A stretch of 7,494 nucleotides of DNA from Lachnospiraceae bacterium (GCA_017477805.1 JAFUUM010000158.1:1-7494), one strand, 5' to 3'; positions 1 to 7,300 are shown, counted from the stretch's first letter. The notes: generated from the sequence alone by a model not told the origin. A program made the numbers and translations.

Positions 1-44
1 GAAGAAGCATCATAACTCATGACCCGATAGGTAGCATCCACATC
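1..44 (-). pseudogene. In-frame continuation of the zinc-ribbon gene beyond its TGA
   Basis: Reading on from the TGA at 45-47 in the same frame gives fourteen complete sense codons, DVDATYRVMSYDAS, and a partial codon that must encode serine, so the frame stays open to the window edge. This resembles what I recall of the conserved continuation in Clostridia homologues, where a short His/Tyr/Leu stretch is followed by an Asp-Ala-x-Tyr and a Ser-Tyr-Asp-Ala-Ser-Ser stretch. The segment is therefore probably the detached remainder of the gene ending at 45. The frame and codons are seen directly; the similarity is from memory and was not checked by alignment. Confidence 0.5.
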
Positions 45-557
45 TCAGCTTAAGTTGTAATGATCGGTATAGATATAATTGCCTCTTCTATAGCTTCTCT
101 CACCCTTTGTCAGCACCGGGCCCTTATGATCTGCAACATAAACCCAGTAGGGCATGTAGAATCCCCGGAACTTATCCAGGTACTGGGGATCCGTCAATTC
201 TCTGGGGGCAAAAAGGGTTCTTGCCACCATTTTCTTATAAGCCGCCTTGCAATCATCCTTAGTTTTCTGAAAGGGGATGATAAAAGAAGGTTTCTTCTCT
301 CCCTCAATGCGGGAGTTCAGAATGGTGGAAGCACCGCAGTAACTGCAGAAAGAGGCGGCGGCGGTGTCCGTAGACATTACTTCGCCACCGCACTGAGGGC
401 AGGTAAATACGGTAACATCGTACTCCTGCCGCTCTTCTGCGTCCGATGCTTTTTCGATCTCGTATGGATCCTGCATTCCGCCGCAGTTATCACATTTCAT
501 CTGCTGCGACGGAATGTCAAAGCGGAGCGCCGCCCCGCAGTTTGGACATTGATACAT
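45..557 (-). CDS. Double zinc-ribbon protein, probably truncated by an in-frame stop
   Basis: A 170-residue protein with two rubredoxin-like zinc ribbons. The first has CPNCG (Cys4, Cys7) and CDNCG (Cys22, Cys25). The second has CPQCG (Cys53, Cys56) and CSYCG (Cys71, Cys74), so two zinc ions are likely bound. Residues about 90-165 resemble the start of the larger domain that follows the ribbons in proteins annotated in Clostridia as TFIIB-type zinc-ribbon or primosomal-N'-like proteins, with FIIPFQKTK and the aromatic YMPYWVYVAD. Their function is not known to me. The ATG lies two bases after the TAA of the permease gene, and its ribosome site AGAAGGAAG (568-576) is inside the permease coding sequence, so translation is probably coupled. 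I see no membrane segment. The full-length family is longer, and the frame continues past the TGA at 45-47, so the ORF looks cut short by a Gly-to-stop type change. Confidence 0.75.
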   Translation of the reverse strand: MYQCPNCGAALRFDIPSQQMKCDNCGGMQDPYEIEKASDAEERQEYDVTVFTCPQCGGEVMSTDTAAASFCSYCGASTILNSRIEGEKKPSFIIPFQKTKDDCKAAYKKMVARTLFAPRELTDPQYLDKFRGFYMPYWVYVADHKGPVLTKGERSYRRGNYIYTDHYNLS

Positions 558-559
558 CG

Positions 560-1945
560 TTATTTTTCTTCCTTCTCAAAGTTGTTGAAGCTTACGCCTC
601 TGTTCTTATCGCCGGAGGGATTTACACCAAACTCATAATCGTTACCGGGCAGGATCGCATTTAAGAGAATGCCAAGGATGGCTGCGATGGCCAGGGAGGT
701 CAGCGTGATGGTGGTCTGATCGATGGTAAAGGTAATGCCGCCCGAGAACCCAAGGCCGGATACCAGGATCACAGCTGCGATGATAAGGTTACGGGACTTG
801 GTGAAATCTACTTTGTTCTCAACTACGTTACGTACACCGATGGCAGAGATCATACCGTAAAGGACAAAGCTGATACCGCCGATGATGGCGCTGGGCATGG
901 TTCCGATGACGCTGGCCAGCTTGGGAATGAAGCTGATGACGATGGCGTAGCAGGCTGCGATCCGTACAACCTTGGGATCGTATACTTTACTCAGTTCCAG
1001 TACGCCGGTGTTCTCACCATAGGTGGTGTTTGCAGGGCCGCCGAACATTGCTGCAAGGGCAGTTGCAAGACCGTCACCGAAGAGGGTTCTGTGAAGACCG
1101 GGATCTTCGATGAAGTTATTTTCAGTGGTAGCAGAGATGGCGGAGATATCGCCAACATGCTCCATCATGGTTGCAAGGGCGATGGGTGCCATGACCAGGA
1201 TCGCGGTGATGTCGAACTTCGCGATAAGGAAAGGAGGCAGACCCACGAAAGAAGAGGTTGCGATATTTGCGGTGTCGATGATAGCGGAACCGTCAGCATT
1301 GGTCAGACCGCAAAGCTGCATGATCACTGCAACAGCGTATGAGATCACAACGCCCATGAGGATGGGGATGATCTTCCACATACCCTTACCCCAGATATTG
1401 AATGCGATAACAACAACCAGTGCGATGAGTGCAAGGAACCAGTTGGATGATGCATTGGAAACTGCGGAGGGTGCCAGAGACAGACCGATGCAGATGATGA
1501 TGGGGCCTGTCACAACAGGAGGCAGGAACCGCATGACCCGCTTTACGCCGATGAGTCTGATGAGCACTGCAAGGATCAGATATAACAGACCTGCCACAAC
1601 GATACCGCCGCAGGCATAAGGGAGTTTCTGTCCCGGAGTCATATCCGCAAAAATACCGGTATCCAGATTGGCCACCGTCTGAAATCCACCAAGGAATGCA
1701 AACGAGGAACCAAGGAATGCCGGTACCTTAAACTTCGCAAAGAAATGAAACAACAGCGTGCCGACACCTGCAAAGAACAGTGTTACCTGCACGGATAAAC
1801 CTTCCCCATTAAAATACTGGTTCACGAGGATGGGTACGAGGATCGTTGCCCCAAACATCGCAAACATGTGCTGCAGACCCAGGATCAGCATCTTTGGTGT
1901 GCCAAGAGTCTTGGCGTCATAGATCGCCTTTCTTTTCTCTTCCAT
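560..1945 (-). CDS. uraA: NCS2 family uracil/xanthine permease (UraA-like)
   Basis: A 461-residue integral membrane protein of the nucleobase-cation symporter 2 family, importing a nucleobase with protons across the cytoplasmic membrane. Hydrophobic segments span about residues 20-430, fitting the usual 14 transmembrane helices. The substrate site is visible: TMMEHVGDISA (Glu262, Asp266) in the TM8 region, DPGLHRTLFGDGLAT after it, and NTTYGENTGV (Glu311) in the TM10 region. The two glutamates correspond to uracil-binding Glu241 and Glu290 of E. coli UraA. The position of UraA His245 is Asp266, as in xanthine/urate members, so the exact substrate is uncertain, with uracil the best guess. The ATG is preceded by an AGGGAGGAA ribosome site (1955-1963). 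The 54-base gap from the glycosyltransferase holds no room for a purine or PyrR-type leader. The charged C-terminal tail (about 433-461) contains the ribosome site of the next gene. Confidence 0.92.
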   Translation of the reverse strand: MEEKRKAIYDAKTLGTPKMLILGLQHMFAMFGATILVPILVNQYFNGEGLSVQVTLFFAGVGTLLFHFFAKFKVPAFLGSSFAFLGGFQTVANLDTGIFADMTPGQKLPYACGGIVVAGLLYLILAVLIRLIGVKRVMRFLPPVVTGPIIICIGLSLAPSAVSNASSNWFLALIALVVVIAFNIWGKGMWKIIPILMGVVISYAVAVIMQLCGLTNADGSAIIDTANIATSSFVGLPPFLIAKFDITAILVMAPIALATMMEHVGDISAISATTENNFIEDPGLHRTLFGDGLATALAAMFGGPANTTYGENTGVLELSKVYDPKVVRIAACYAIVISFIPKLASVIGTMPSAIIGGISFVLYGMISAIGVRNVVENKVDFTKSRNLIIAAVILVSGLGFSGGITFTIDQTTITLTSLAIAAILGILLNAILPGNDYEFGVNPSGDKNRGVSFNNFEKEEK

Positions 1946-1999
1946 TTTTTGATCTTCCTCCCTGTTTTGTTTTTATATGAGATCAGCCGCATTTTCCCC

Positions 2000-3034
2000 C
2001 TACGACTGTTTCCCGTAGCGTAATCTCCGGTAAGTCCGTACAAGACCGTACCGGATCATAAAGAGCCCTGTGGACCGAAGCTGCAGATCCGTCAGGCTTC
2101 TTTCCTCCTCATTTGTTTGCGGCAGATAATAAGGATTTTTGCGAAAATCCGGAAAGTTCGCCAGAAGTTCCTCTCCCAATCCCCGAAGGAACCCCGCATC
2201 CTTTTTCATGTCACTCTGCATGTAAGATAAGAGGGTATTTCTGTAAAAGAGCAGGTAAAACCGGCTTTCGTACTCATCATGATATTTGGCAAACGAACCG
2301 TCTTCCTTTGCCTGCCGGAGCATGATCCGCATGGCTTCCATCCGGTCCTCACACTGTTTTATCGTAATGGAACGGGTGGTGGAACCGGGGCGCTGATAGT
2401 AAAAGTACAGGGGCTCCGGGATGTGCTCGTAATGGCGGATCCTCATCACGATGGCAGTTGCAATGGCATTATCCTCGTAGGCGATGCGTTCCGGAAACCG
2501 AAGGGCCGGTCCTTCAAAGATCTCCCTGCGATAGAGTTTTGTTACCACAGGTCCCGGGTTTAAAAGAAGGCTCCGCCGTTTCTTATCGTCGATCACCCCG
2601 GTCTGGGACATGCCGTTACATTCTTCACGCTTTGTGGGAACCATGGTATGCTCGCCGACCCTGCAAAGATCGCAGCCGGCAGCATCCGCCCCGGTATCCT
2701 TCATCAGCGTCAGCAGTCTCTCATACAGATCCGGTGCCGCCCAGTCATCCGCATCCAGAAAGCCAACGTAATCACTGTCCTTAGCCGCATCCAGGCCCAG
2801 ATTTCTGGCGCCACCCTGGCGTCTGTTATCCGGGGATGCGATCACCCGAAGCCGTCCGGGGTTCTCTGCTTCCAGACCTTTCAGCACCTCCAGGGAATCG
2901 TCGGTGGATGCATCATCCACGGCAATGATCTCAAGATTCTTTAAGGTCTGCCCCAAAAGCGAGCGGATACAGTATTCCAGTTTTCCGTCTCCCGCCATAT
3001 TGTAAACGGGGACGATGACGCTCACTTCCGCCAT
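2000..3034 (-). CDS. Family 2 glycosyltransferase
   Basis: A 344-residue GT-A fold glycosyltransferase of family 2, which transfers a sugar from a nucleotide sugar, probably to a cell-surface polysaccharide or lipid-linked intermediate on the inner face of the membrane. The N-terminus has the family signature VSVIVPVYN (residues 4-12), then IIAVDDASTDDS (36-47), a GGARNLGL nucleotide-sugar motif (74-81) and the metal-binding FLDADDW (92-98, Asp94 and Asp96). A candidate catalytic base is in AYEDN (185-189). The C-terminal third (about 225-344) is charged and helical with no clear membrane segment. Donor and acceptor cannot be told from sequence. The ATG has an upstream GGGAAAGGA (3046-3054). 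The gene lies alone between the galactanase and the permease, without the sugar-synthesis partners expected of an exopolysaccharide cluster. The 66-base gap upstream contains only a weak -10-like element. Confidence 0.9.
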   Translation of the reverse strand: MAEVSVIVPVYNMAGDGKLEYCIRSLLGQTLKNLEIIAVDDASTDDSLEVLKGLEAENPGRLRVIASPDNRRQGGARNLGLDAAKDSDYVGFLDADDWAAPDLYERLLTLMKDTGADAAGCDLCRVGEHTMVPTKREECNGMSQTGVIDDKKRRSLLLNPGPVVTKLYRREIFEGPALRFPERIAYEDNAIATAIVMRIRHYEHIPEPLYFYYQRPGSTTRSITIKQCEDRMEAMRIMLRQAKEDGSFAKYHDEYESRFYLLFYRNTLLSYMQSDMKKDAGFLRGLGEELLANFPDFRKNPYYLPQTNEEERSLTDLQLRSTGLFMIRYGLVRTYRRLRYGKQS

Positions 3035-3100
3035 GTTTTCAGCATTCCTTTCCCTGCAAAATCGCCTTTACTATCCTACCATAAAAACCCCGTGTGCGCA

Positions 3101-5338
3101 TCAATAGAGGTAGAAGTCATCCCAGGCTCCCCAGCCTCCGGGAGCACACTTTCCGTCAATGCCGATGACCACTTCCGTTCCATCGGCGGGAACGGTAATT
3201 CCGGTGACTTCGGGGTTTTTCCACTCCTGCCACTTGGTGACACCGGTCTCTGTTTCATAGGTATCTCCGCCGGCCACCTTTGCATACAGTGTAAACACCG
3301 CATCTGCTCCGGCATCACCGCCTTCCAGATAGGTCCCCAGGGTGTAGACACCTTTATTCAGGATCACTTTCTGTTCCACGGTGTATTCAACGGCCCCCGC
3401 ATCCCAGAAATGCAGGCAGTAGTCTCCGTCGTGCACATTGTTTCCGTCATTCTTCCGGGAGATCACAGGGGATGAGATCTCCCACATGCTCATATCTTCC
3501 TCTTCAAAGCCCGGATTGGTGATGAGATTTACATTCTTTACGACCACCGTGGCCACAGCTCCGGAAAGGATCTCTTCCATGCCTTCCTCGCTGACGACGC
3601 CGCTTGCATTCCGAAGATGCATGAGTTTCTCCGGATTGACGCTGCCGTGGAGAACGTATTCTCCTGCTGTGCTCATATCCACTGCAGCCACGTCCGCCTC
3701 GTCCCAGGTGATGGCTGCTCTTTCCTTATAACCGTCATTATAGGTTACATAACACGCGTCAGAAATATTTAAGCTTGAATTAACATCTAATTTGATCTCG
3801 TCTGTGATAACGGACGTTACTTTAAGCGGAGCTTCCGTGCCGGTCCAGATGTAGGAGAAGATCCTGGCCGACGAAAGCGGATGTCCCCAGAAGTCAAAGA
3901 CGGCCTCATTGTCCACCGCTGATCCGCCATACCAGTCTTTGGCATCCCCGTCGTAGCCGCCCGAGGGAGCAGCTGCCCAGCCGCTGCCCTTTTCCTGCCA
4001 GATCTCTTTGTTGGTCCTCAGGATCTCATCCGCATCCTTTACGTATTCTTCAAATGTCAGGTCATCCACGTTGTGACCGTACTTATTGTACAGTACAAAG
4101 TTCTCCGCTGTGGGATAGACCTGCACCGGGATCCAGGCAGGCTCCCACCAGAAAAAGCCAAGTCCTGCTTCTCCAACGGAAGCCACGGCATTTGCGGCCG
4201 TCCGGATAGCATCTGCCTGACCCTGCTCATCTACGCTGTAATAAAACTTGTCGCCGGCTTTTCCTTCGGACTCCGTATTGGGATGGCCGTCACCGTCCGC
4301 ATAGGTATACGCATAGGAGGTTTCCAGGATCGCCACTTTTTTCCCATACGTCTCTGCGATGTCCTTCAGCGCCGCTGTCAGGTCTTCCGGCGTTACGTGC
4401 CAGTAGGGATAATAAGAAGAGCCGAACACATCATAGTCCACCTGATACTGTTGCAGATATGCGGCATATTCGGGATAACTGCCCTTTTCCGGATTGGTAA
4501 AATGGATGGCCACAAGGATGTCTGCACCGTTTGCCGCCGCAGTCTCCCGTACGGCTTCACTGCCGGCCTGGAACAGGAGACACATCTTATCCCATTTACG
4601 TTCTCCGGCGATCCCATCCGTATTTTCATTACCAACCTGGACCATTCCAATATTTATATCCTGTTTTAACAGGTCGTCCAGCGACTCTGAAATAAAGGTT
4701 TTCAGTGCTTCTGCCTTTTGTTCTACGCTATAGTCTTTCCATGCCTTGGGGGCATTCTGTTTTCCGGGGTTAGTCCAGAAATCCGAGCAGTGATAATCCA
4801 AAAGGACCTTCATTCCCGCTTTGGTAGCATAGGCTCCGATCTGCTTTGCGGTCTCCACATCACAGTGACCGCCGCCGTAGGTATGGCCATTGCCGTCCGT
4901 AGGATCGTTCCAGATCCGGATACGGACATAATTCATGCCGCATTCGGAAAGAAAATCAAAGAACCCCTGATCATCCAGGGCATTCCCCTCATAGTCATAA
5001 AACTGTACTCCACTCTCCTTCAGGGAAACATAAGAGGACAGATCCGCCCCTCGAATAAAATCACTTGTTATTCCAGGAACTTTTTCTACCACAATATCCG
5101 CTGCCACAGGCAAAGCCTCCTCATTCGTTTCTTTTTCCCCGATTACCGCTGATACAGCTTCCGTCCCATTTACACTGTTTTCCGATGTCTGCACATCGGT
5201 ATCTGCTTTTTCAACGCTTTCGGCACCGGCATTCAATGCCTCTTCCGATACAGTCTGACCGCAGGCACTCATCACCGCAGCAGATGCCAGCAAGCCTGCA
5301 AAAAATCCACGCCACAACTTCCCTTTTTTATTCCCCAT
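3101..5338 (-). CDS. Lipoprotein arabinogalactan endo-beta-1,4-galactanase (GH53 + Ig-like + CBM61-like)
   Basis: A 745-residue secreted enzyme predicted to cut beta-1,4-galactan side chains of pectin. An N-terminal signal peptide (about 1-25) ends in a lipobox with Cys26 (VMSACG), so it should be lipid-anchored outside the cytoplasmic membrane. An acidic, Ser/Ala/Glu-rich linker follows (about 27-85). The GH53 barrel covers about 92-490: FIRGADLSS at its start, MNYVRIRIWNDP, LLDYHCSDFW, the acid/base Glu238 in VQVGNENTDG, the nucleophile Glu339 in AILETSYAYT, GFFWWEPAWIP and the terminal YGGSAVDNEAVFDFWGHPL. Residues about 506-568 form a bacterial Ig-like (Big_4-type) domain with VTYNDGYKE and TAGEYVLHGSV. 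Residues about 603-745 form a beta-sandwich carbohydrate-binding module resembling CBM61 (NLITNPGFEE, GAWDDFYLY), a family known to bind beta-1,4-galactan. I chose the ATG at 5338 over an in-frame TTG at 5380 because AAAGGA precedes it at proper distance and the signal peptide starts there. No sugar transporter or beta-galactosidase lies nearby. Confidence 0.92.
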   Translation of the reverse strand: MGNKKGKLWRGFFAGLLASAAVMSACGQTVSEEALNAGAESVEKADTDVQTSENSVNGTEAVSAVIGEKETNEEALPVAADIVVEKVPGITSDFIRGADLSSYVSLKESGVQFYDYEGNALDDQGFFDFLSECGMNYVRIRIWNDPTDGNGHTYGGGHCDVETAKQIGAYATKAGMKVLLDYHCSDFWTNPGKQNAPKAWKDYSVEQKAEALKTFISESLDDLLKQDINIGMVQVGNENTDGIAGERKWDKMCLLFQAGSEAVRETAAANGADILVAIHFTNPEKGSYPEYAAYLQQYQVDYDVFGSSYYPYWHVTPEDLTAALKDIAETYGKKVAILETSYAYTYADGDGHPNTESEGKAGDKFYYSVDEQGQADAIRTAANAVASVGEAGLGFFWWEPAWIPVQVYPTAENFVLYNKYGHNVDDLTFEEYVKDADEILRTNKEIWQEKGSGWAAAPSGGYDGDAKDWYGGSAVDNEAVFDFWGHPLSSARIFSYIWTGTEAPLKVTSVITDEIKLDVNSSLNISDACYVTYNDGYKERAAITWDEADVAAVDMSTAGEYVLHGSVNPEKLMHLRNASGVVSEEGMEEILSGAVATVVVKNVNLITNPGFEEEDMSMWEISSPVISRKNDGNNVHDGDYCLHFWDAGAVEYTVEQKVILNKGVYTLGTYLEGGDAGADAVFTLYAKVAGGDTYETETGVTKWQEWKNPEVTGITVPADGTEVVIGIDGKCAPGGWGAWDDFYLY

Positions 5339-5344
5339 AACCTG

Positions 5345-5351
5345 ATCCTTT
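5345..5351 (-). promoter_or_regulatory. Ribosome binding site fixing the galactanase start
   Basis: AAAGGAT sits six bases before the ATG at 5336-5338. The farther in-frame TTG at 5378-5380 begins only six bases after the folC stop codon, has no comparable purine tract, and would add 14 charged residues before the signal peptide. This favours the internal ATG. Confidence 0.7.
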
Positions 5352-5386
5352 TCTTTTCCTCTACTCCGGTGTCTTTGCAACCGTCA

Positions 5387-6703
5387 TCACCGGGTCAACA
5401 GTTCTCTTACTTCTCCCAAATAATACAGGGAACCGAATACACAGATCACATCCCCTTCTCCCGCATCCTCCAGCGCCGCCTGCAGTCCTTCCCTCGGACT
5501 TGAAAATGCCAGGGCTTCAGTCCCCTGTTCTTTCAGGTACACAGCCAGTTCCTCCCCGGGAAGTGCTCTCACCGAGGGCGGTGTCACGGTATAAAAACGA
5601 TCTGCCAGGGACAAGAGTCCCTGATACATTTTAGCATATTCCTTATCCCGAAGGACCCCTGTCACGAACCGGATCTTTTTCTCCGGAAAATAGCGCAGCA
5701 GGCTTTCTTTCAGAACCTCCGCACCTTCCTCATTGTGGCCGCCGTCCACGATCACATAGGGCTTCTTTTTAAGGAGTTCGAACCGGCCCGGCCAGACTGC
5801 CTTGTCAATGCCCTTAAGGATCGCCTCCACCGGGATCCGGTATCCTTTCTTTCGAAGGAGCAGTGCAGCCTCTGCTGCCATGGCGGCATTCTCCGACTGA
5901 TAGGCTCCCAATAATCCTGTATGGATCTTCGTTTTTTCTTTCGAACCCTCTTCCAAAGCAAGTTCAAAGGTCTGGCCTTCAAGATCGTACTCCTCTGCCC
6001 GTTCCGGCAGCACAGCAAGATGAAACTCTGCATTTTTCTCAAGACAGACTTTCCGGAACACGTCTTCCACAGAGGGTTTCTGGGGATGTACCAGGACCAG
6101 TCCCTCTTCCTTGATGATCCCGGCTTTTTCTCCGGCTATGGCTTCCAGGGTATTTCCCAGAGTTGTCATGTGATCGTAACTGATGGTTGTGATCAGGGAC
6201 AGATCCGAGTGTTCAATGACATTGGTGGCATCCAGCCGGCCCCCAAGCCCCACTTCCAGCACCACCACATCACATGCCTCTTCCACAAAATATAAGAAGG
6301 CGATGGCGCAGACCAATTCAAACTCTGAGGGTGCACCTTCCCCTTCTCTCACCATGACATCCGCCACCGCCCTGACCTTTTCCGTCAGCCTCCCCAGGGC
6401 TTCCATGGGAATCTCCTCACGGTCCACCCGGATCCGTTCCGTAAAGGAAAGGATGGCCGGGGACGTGTAGAGTCCCGTCCGGTATCCCGCTTCCATGAGG
6501 ATGCTCTGGGTAAAAGCTGCCGTGGAACCTTTCCCGTTGGTCCCGGCGATATGCACGTATTTCAGTTTCTTATGAGGATCTCCCAACCGACGGAGCAGTT
6601 CCTTCAAAGTCTTAAGGCCGAAGGGTTCTTCCCCTTCCTTTAACTCCCGGGGCACAAAGGGCGGGATACTCTGTATGTAATCAATGGCTTCCTGTCCCGT
6701 CAT
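5387..6703 (-). CDS. folC: Folylpolyglutamate synthase / dihydrofolate synthase
   Basis: A 438-residue cytoplasmic Mur-ligase-family enzyme that uses ATP to add gamma-linked glutamates to folates, trapping them in the cell; some members also make dihydrofolate from dihydropteroate. The N-terminal FGLKTLKELLRRLGDP leads to the ATP-binding P-loop HIAGTNGKGST (residues 51-61). Then come LYTSPAILSFTERI (79-91), LEVGLGGRLDATNVI (149-163), SYDHMTTLGNT (175-185) and the conserved GEKAGIIK (191-198). The C-terminal ligase domain has YQSENAA (268-274), WPGRFE (304-309), VDGGHN (319-324) and a terminal FGSLYYLGEVR. Length is normal for the family. The start chosen is the ATG at 6703, which overlaps the folT stop as TGATG and has AAAGGGAT (6714-6721) upstream. 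The same frame is open for 32 more codons to 6799, but those lie in folT and look like out-of-frame sequence. Pairing with folT and its THF riboswitch supports a role in folate retention. Confidence 0.96.
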   Translation of the reverse strand: MTGQEAIDYIQSIPPFVPRELKEGEEPFGLKTLKELLRRLGDPHKKLKYVHIAGTNGKGSTAAFTQSILMEAGYRTGLYTSPAILSFTERIRVDREEIPMEALGRLTEKVRAVADVMVREGEGAPSEFELVCAIAFLYFVEEACDVVVLEVGLGGRLDATNVIEHSDLSLITTISYDHMTTLGNTLEAIAGEKAGIIKEEGLVLVHPQKPSVEDVFRKVCLEKNAEFHLAVLPERAEEYDLEGQTFELALEEGSKEKTKIHTGLLGAYQSENAAMAAEAALLLRKKGYRIPVEAILKGIDKAVWPGRFELLKKKPYVIVDGGHNEEGAEVLKESLLRYFPEKKIRFVTGVLRDKEYAKMYQGLLSLADRFYTVTPPSVRALPGEELAVYLKEQGTEALAFSSPREGLQAALEDAGEGDVICVFGSLYYLGEVRELLTR

Positions 6704-7218
6704 CACTGCTTCAATCCCTTTCTGATGTATTCCAGGACTCTGCTGATGGCCGCGATCATCAGGATGTTCACCGGCAGCATCACAAGTTCCTTGATACATC
6801 TGGCAGGAAGTCCCGCGATCAGAAGGTCCTTTCCAAGGAAGAAGTAGAGATTGATGGTGTTCAGGATCAATCCCACAACGATCATATATACCGTAGAACT
6901 GATGATGATCTTGGGAATGGTGATCTTTCCCTTCTCCAGAAAGATACCGTAGATCAGGCCGCCCACGGCGGAACTGATGGTAAAGCCGGGGAAATACATT
7001 CCGGTAGGCTTTGCGATAAAGCCTACGATATCAGCAAGTGCACCGATGAGTGCCGCCGGAGCAGGTCCCAGAAGTGCGCCTGCCGCTGCCAGAGGCACCG
7101 CGGAAAACCGGATCTCCACCACCGGAGAAAGGGGGATCTTGATAAATCCCAGCACCGCCGCGATGGCGATGAGCATGCCACAAATCGTGATGATCTTTAC
7201 CTGTTTCATTTTGAACAT
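6703..7218 (-). CDS. folT: Folate ECF transporter substrate-binding subunit
   Basis: A 171-residue, strongly hydrophobic protein with about six predicted membrane helices (roughly 8-28, 36-53, 54-70, 82-95, 105-125, 145-162), the size and layout of an S component of a group II energy-coupling-factor vitamin transporter. It would bind folate and work with the shared EcfA/EcfA'/EcfT module, which must be encoded elsewhere. Folate specificity is suggested by IRFSAVPLA (36-44), ADIVGFIAKPTGMYFPGFT (62-80) and the Arg-Lys-Pro pattern of GLPARCIKELVMLPVNI (136-152), together with the folC partner and the THF riboswitch upstream. The ATG is preceded by GGGAGG with an unusual spacer ending in a run of six T that abuts the start codon. 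The TGA stop overlaps the folC ATG by one base. Another vitamin S component is the alternative, but the context argues strongly for folate. Confidence 0.9.
   Translation of the reverse strand: MFKMKQVKIITICGMLIAIAAVLGFIKIPLSPVVEIRFSAVPLAAAGALLGPAPAALIGALADIVGFIAKPTGMYFPGFTISSAVGGLIYGIFLEKGKITIPKIIISSTVYMIVVGLILNTINLYFFLGKDLLIAGLPARCIKELVMLPVNILMIAAISRVLEYIRKGLKQ
6714..6721 (-). promoter_or_regulatory. folC ribosome binding site inside folT
   Basis: AAAGGGAT lies within the last codons of folT, ten bases ahead of the folC ATG. With the TGATG overlap it points to translational coupling and supports 6703 as the folC start. Confidence 0.65.
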
Positions 7219-7277
7219 AAAAAAGTCCTCCCATCAATCCCGCCGAGATCGCACCTTCGGCCCATTGATAAGAGGAC
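7219..7277 (-). terminator. Riboswitch expression platform: terminator hairpin enclosing the folT ribosome site
   Basis: On the minus strand GTCCTC (7277-7272) pairs with GAGGAC (7230-7225), two G-T pairs follow, ATCAAT (7269-7264) pairs with ATTGAT, and after a small internal loop GCCGA pairs with TCGGC across a loop of about 10 bases. Six T (7224-7219) follow at once, giving a classic intrinsic terminator. The 3' arm contains the ribosome site GGGAGG (7232-7227) of folT, and the T run ends directly at the ATG. The same hairpin could therefore both end transcription and hide the ribosome site. It is expected to form when THF is bound. Confidence 0.85.
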
Positions 7278-7300
7278 ATGATAATCCTTATATCACCGGC
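7260..7300 (-). promoter_or_regulatory. Candidate antiterminator
   Basis: An alternative helix pairs 7300-7285 (GCCGGTGATATAAGGA) with 7276-7260 (TCCTCTTATCAATGGGC): AGGA with TCCT, GATA with TATC, and after a bulged A further pairs to an outer GCC/GGC clamp, with three mismatches. It would use up the 5' arm of the terminator. Its outer end takes the last two bases of the aptamer's P1 3' strand (7300-7299), so a stable ligand-bound P1 would compete with it. Drawn by hand, without energy calculation. Confidence 0.5.

Noticed and set aside
60..638. Long plus-strand open frames over the zinc-ribbon gene and elsewhere (for example 1110-1619 and 4073-4669)
   Set aside because: They are antisense to clearly recognised genes, have no recognisable domains, and lack convincing ribosome sites.
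1946..1999. Nucleobase-responsive leader or promoter before the permease
   Set aside because: Only 54 bases are available. A TATAAA is present on the minus strand, but there is no -35 hexamer at the right distance, and no purine riboswitch core or PyrR-type hairpin pair.
5339..5380. Start of the galactanase at the TTG at 5380
   Set aside because: It would place 14 charged residues before the signal peptide and lacks a proper ribosome site; the ATG at 5338 has both features right.
5366..5393. Perfect six-base inverted repeat CCGGTG/CACCGG with a 16-base loop after folC, as a possible terminator
   Set aside because: The stem is short, the loop is long, and the sequence after it on the minus strand is AG-rich with no T run. 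The opposite strand has no T run either.
6704..6799. N-terminal extension of folC by 32 codons
   Set aside because: The extension lies wholly inside folT in another frame and its residues show no FolC similarity. The ATG at 6703 with the TGATG overlap and an upstream AAAGGGAT is far better.
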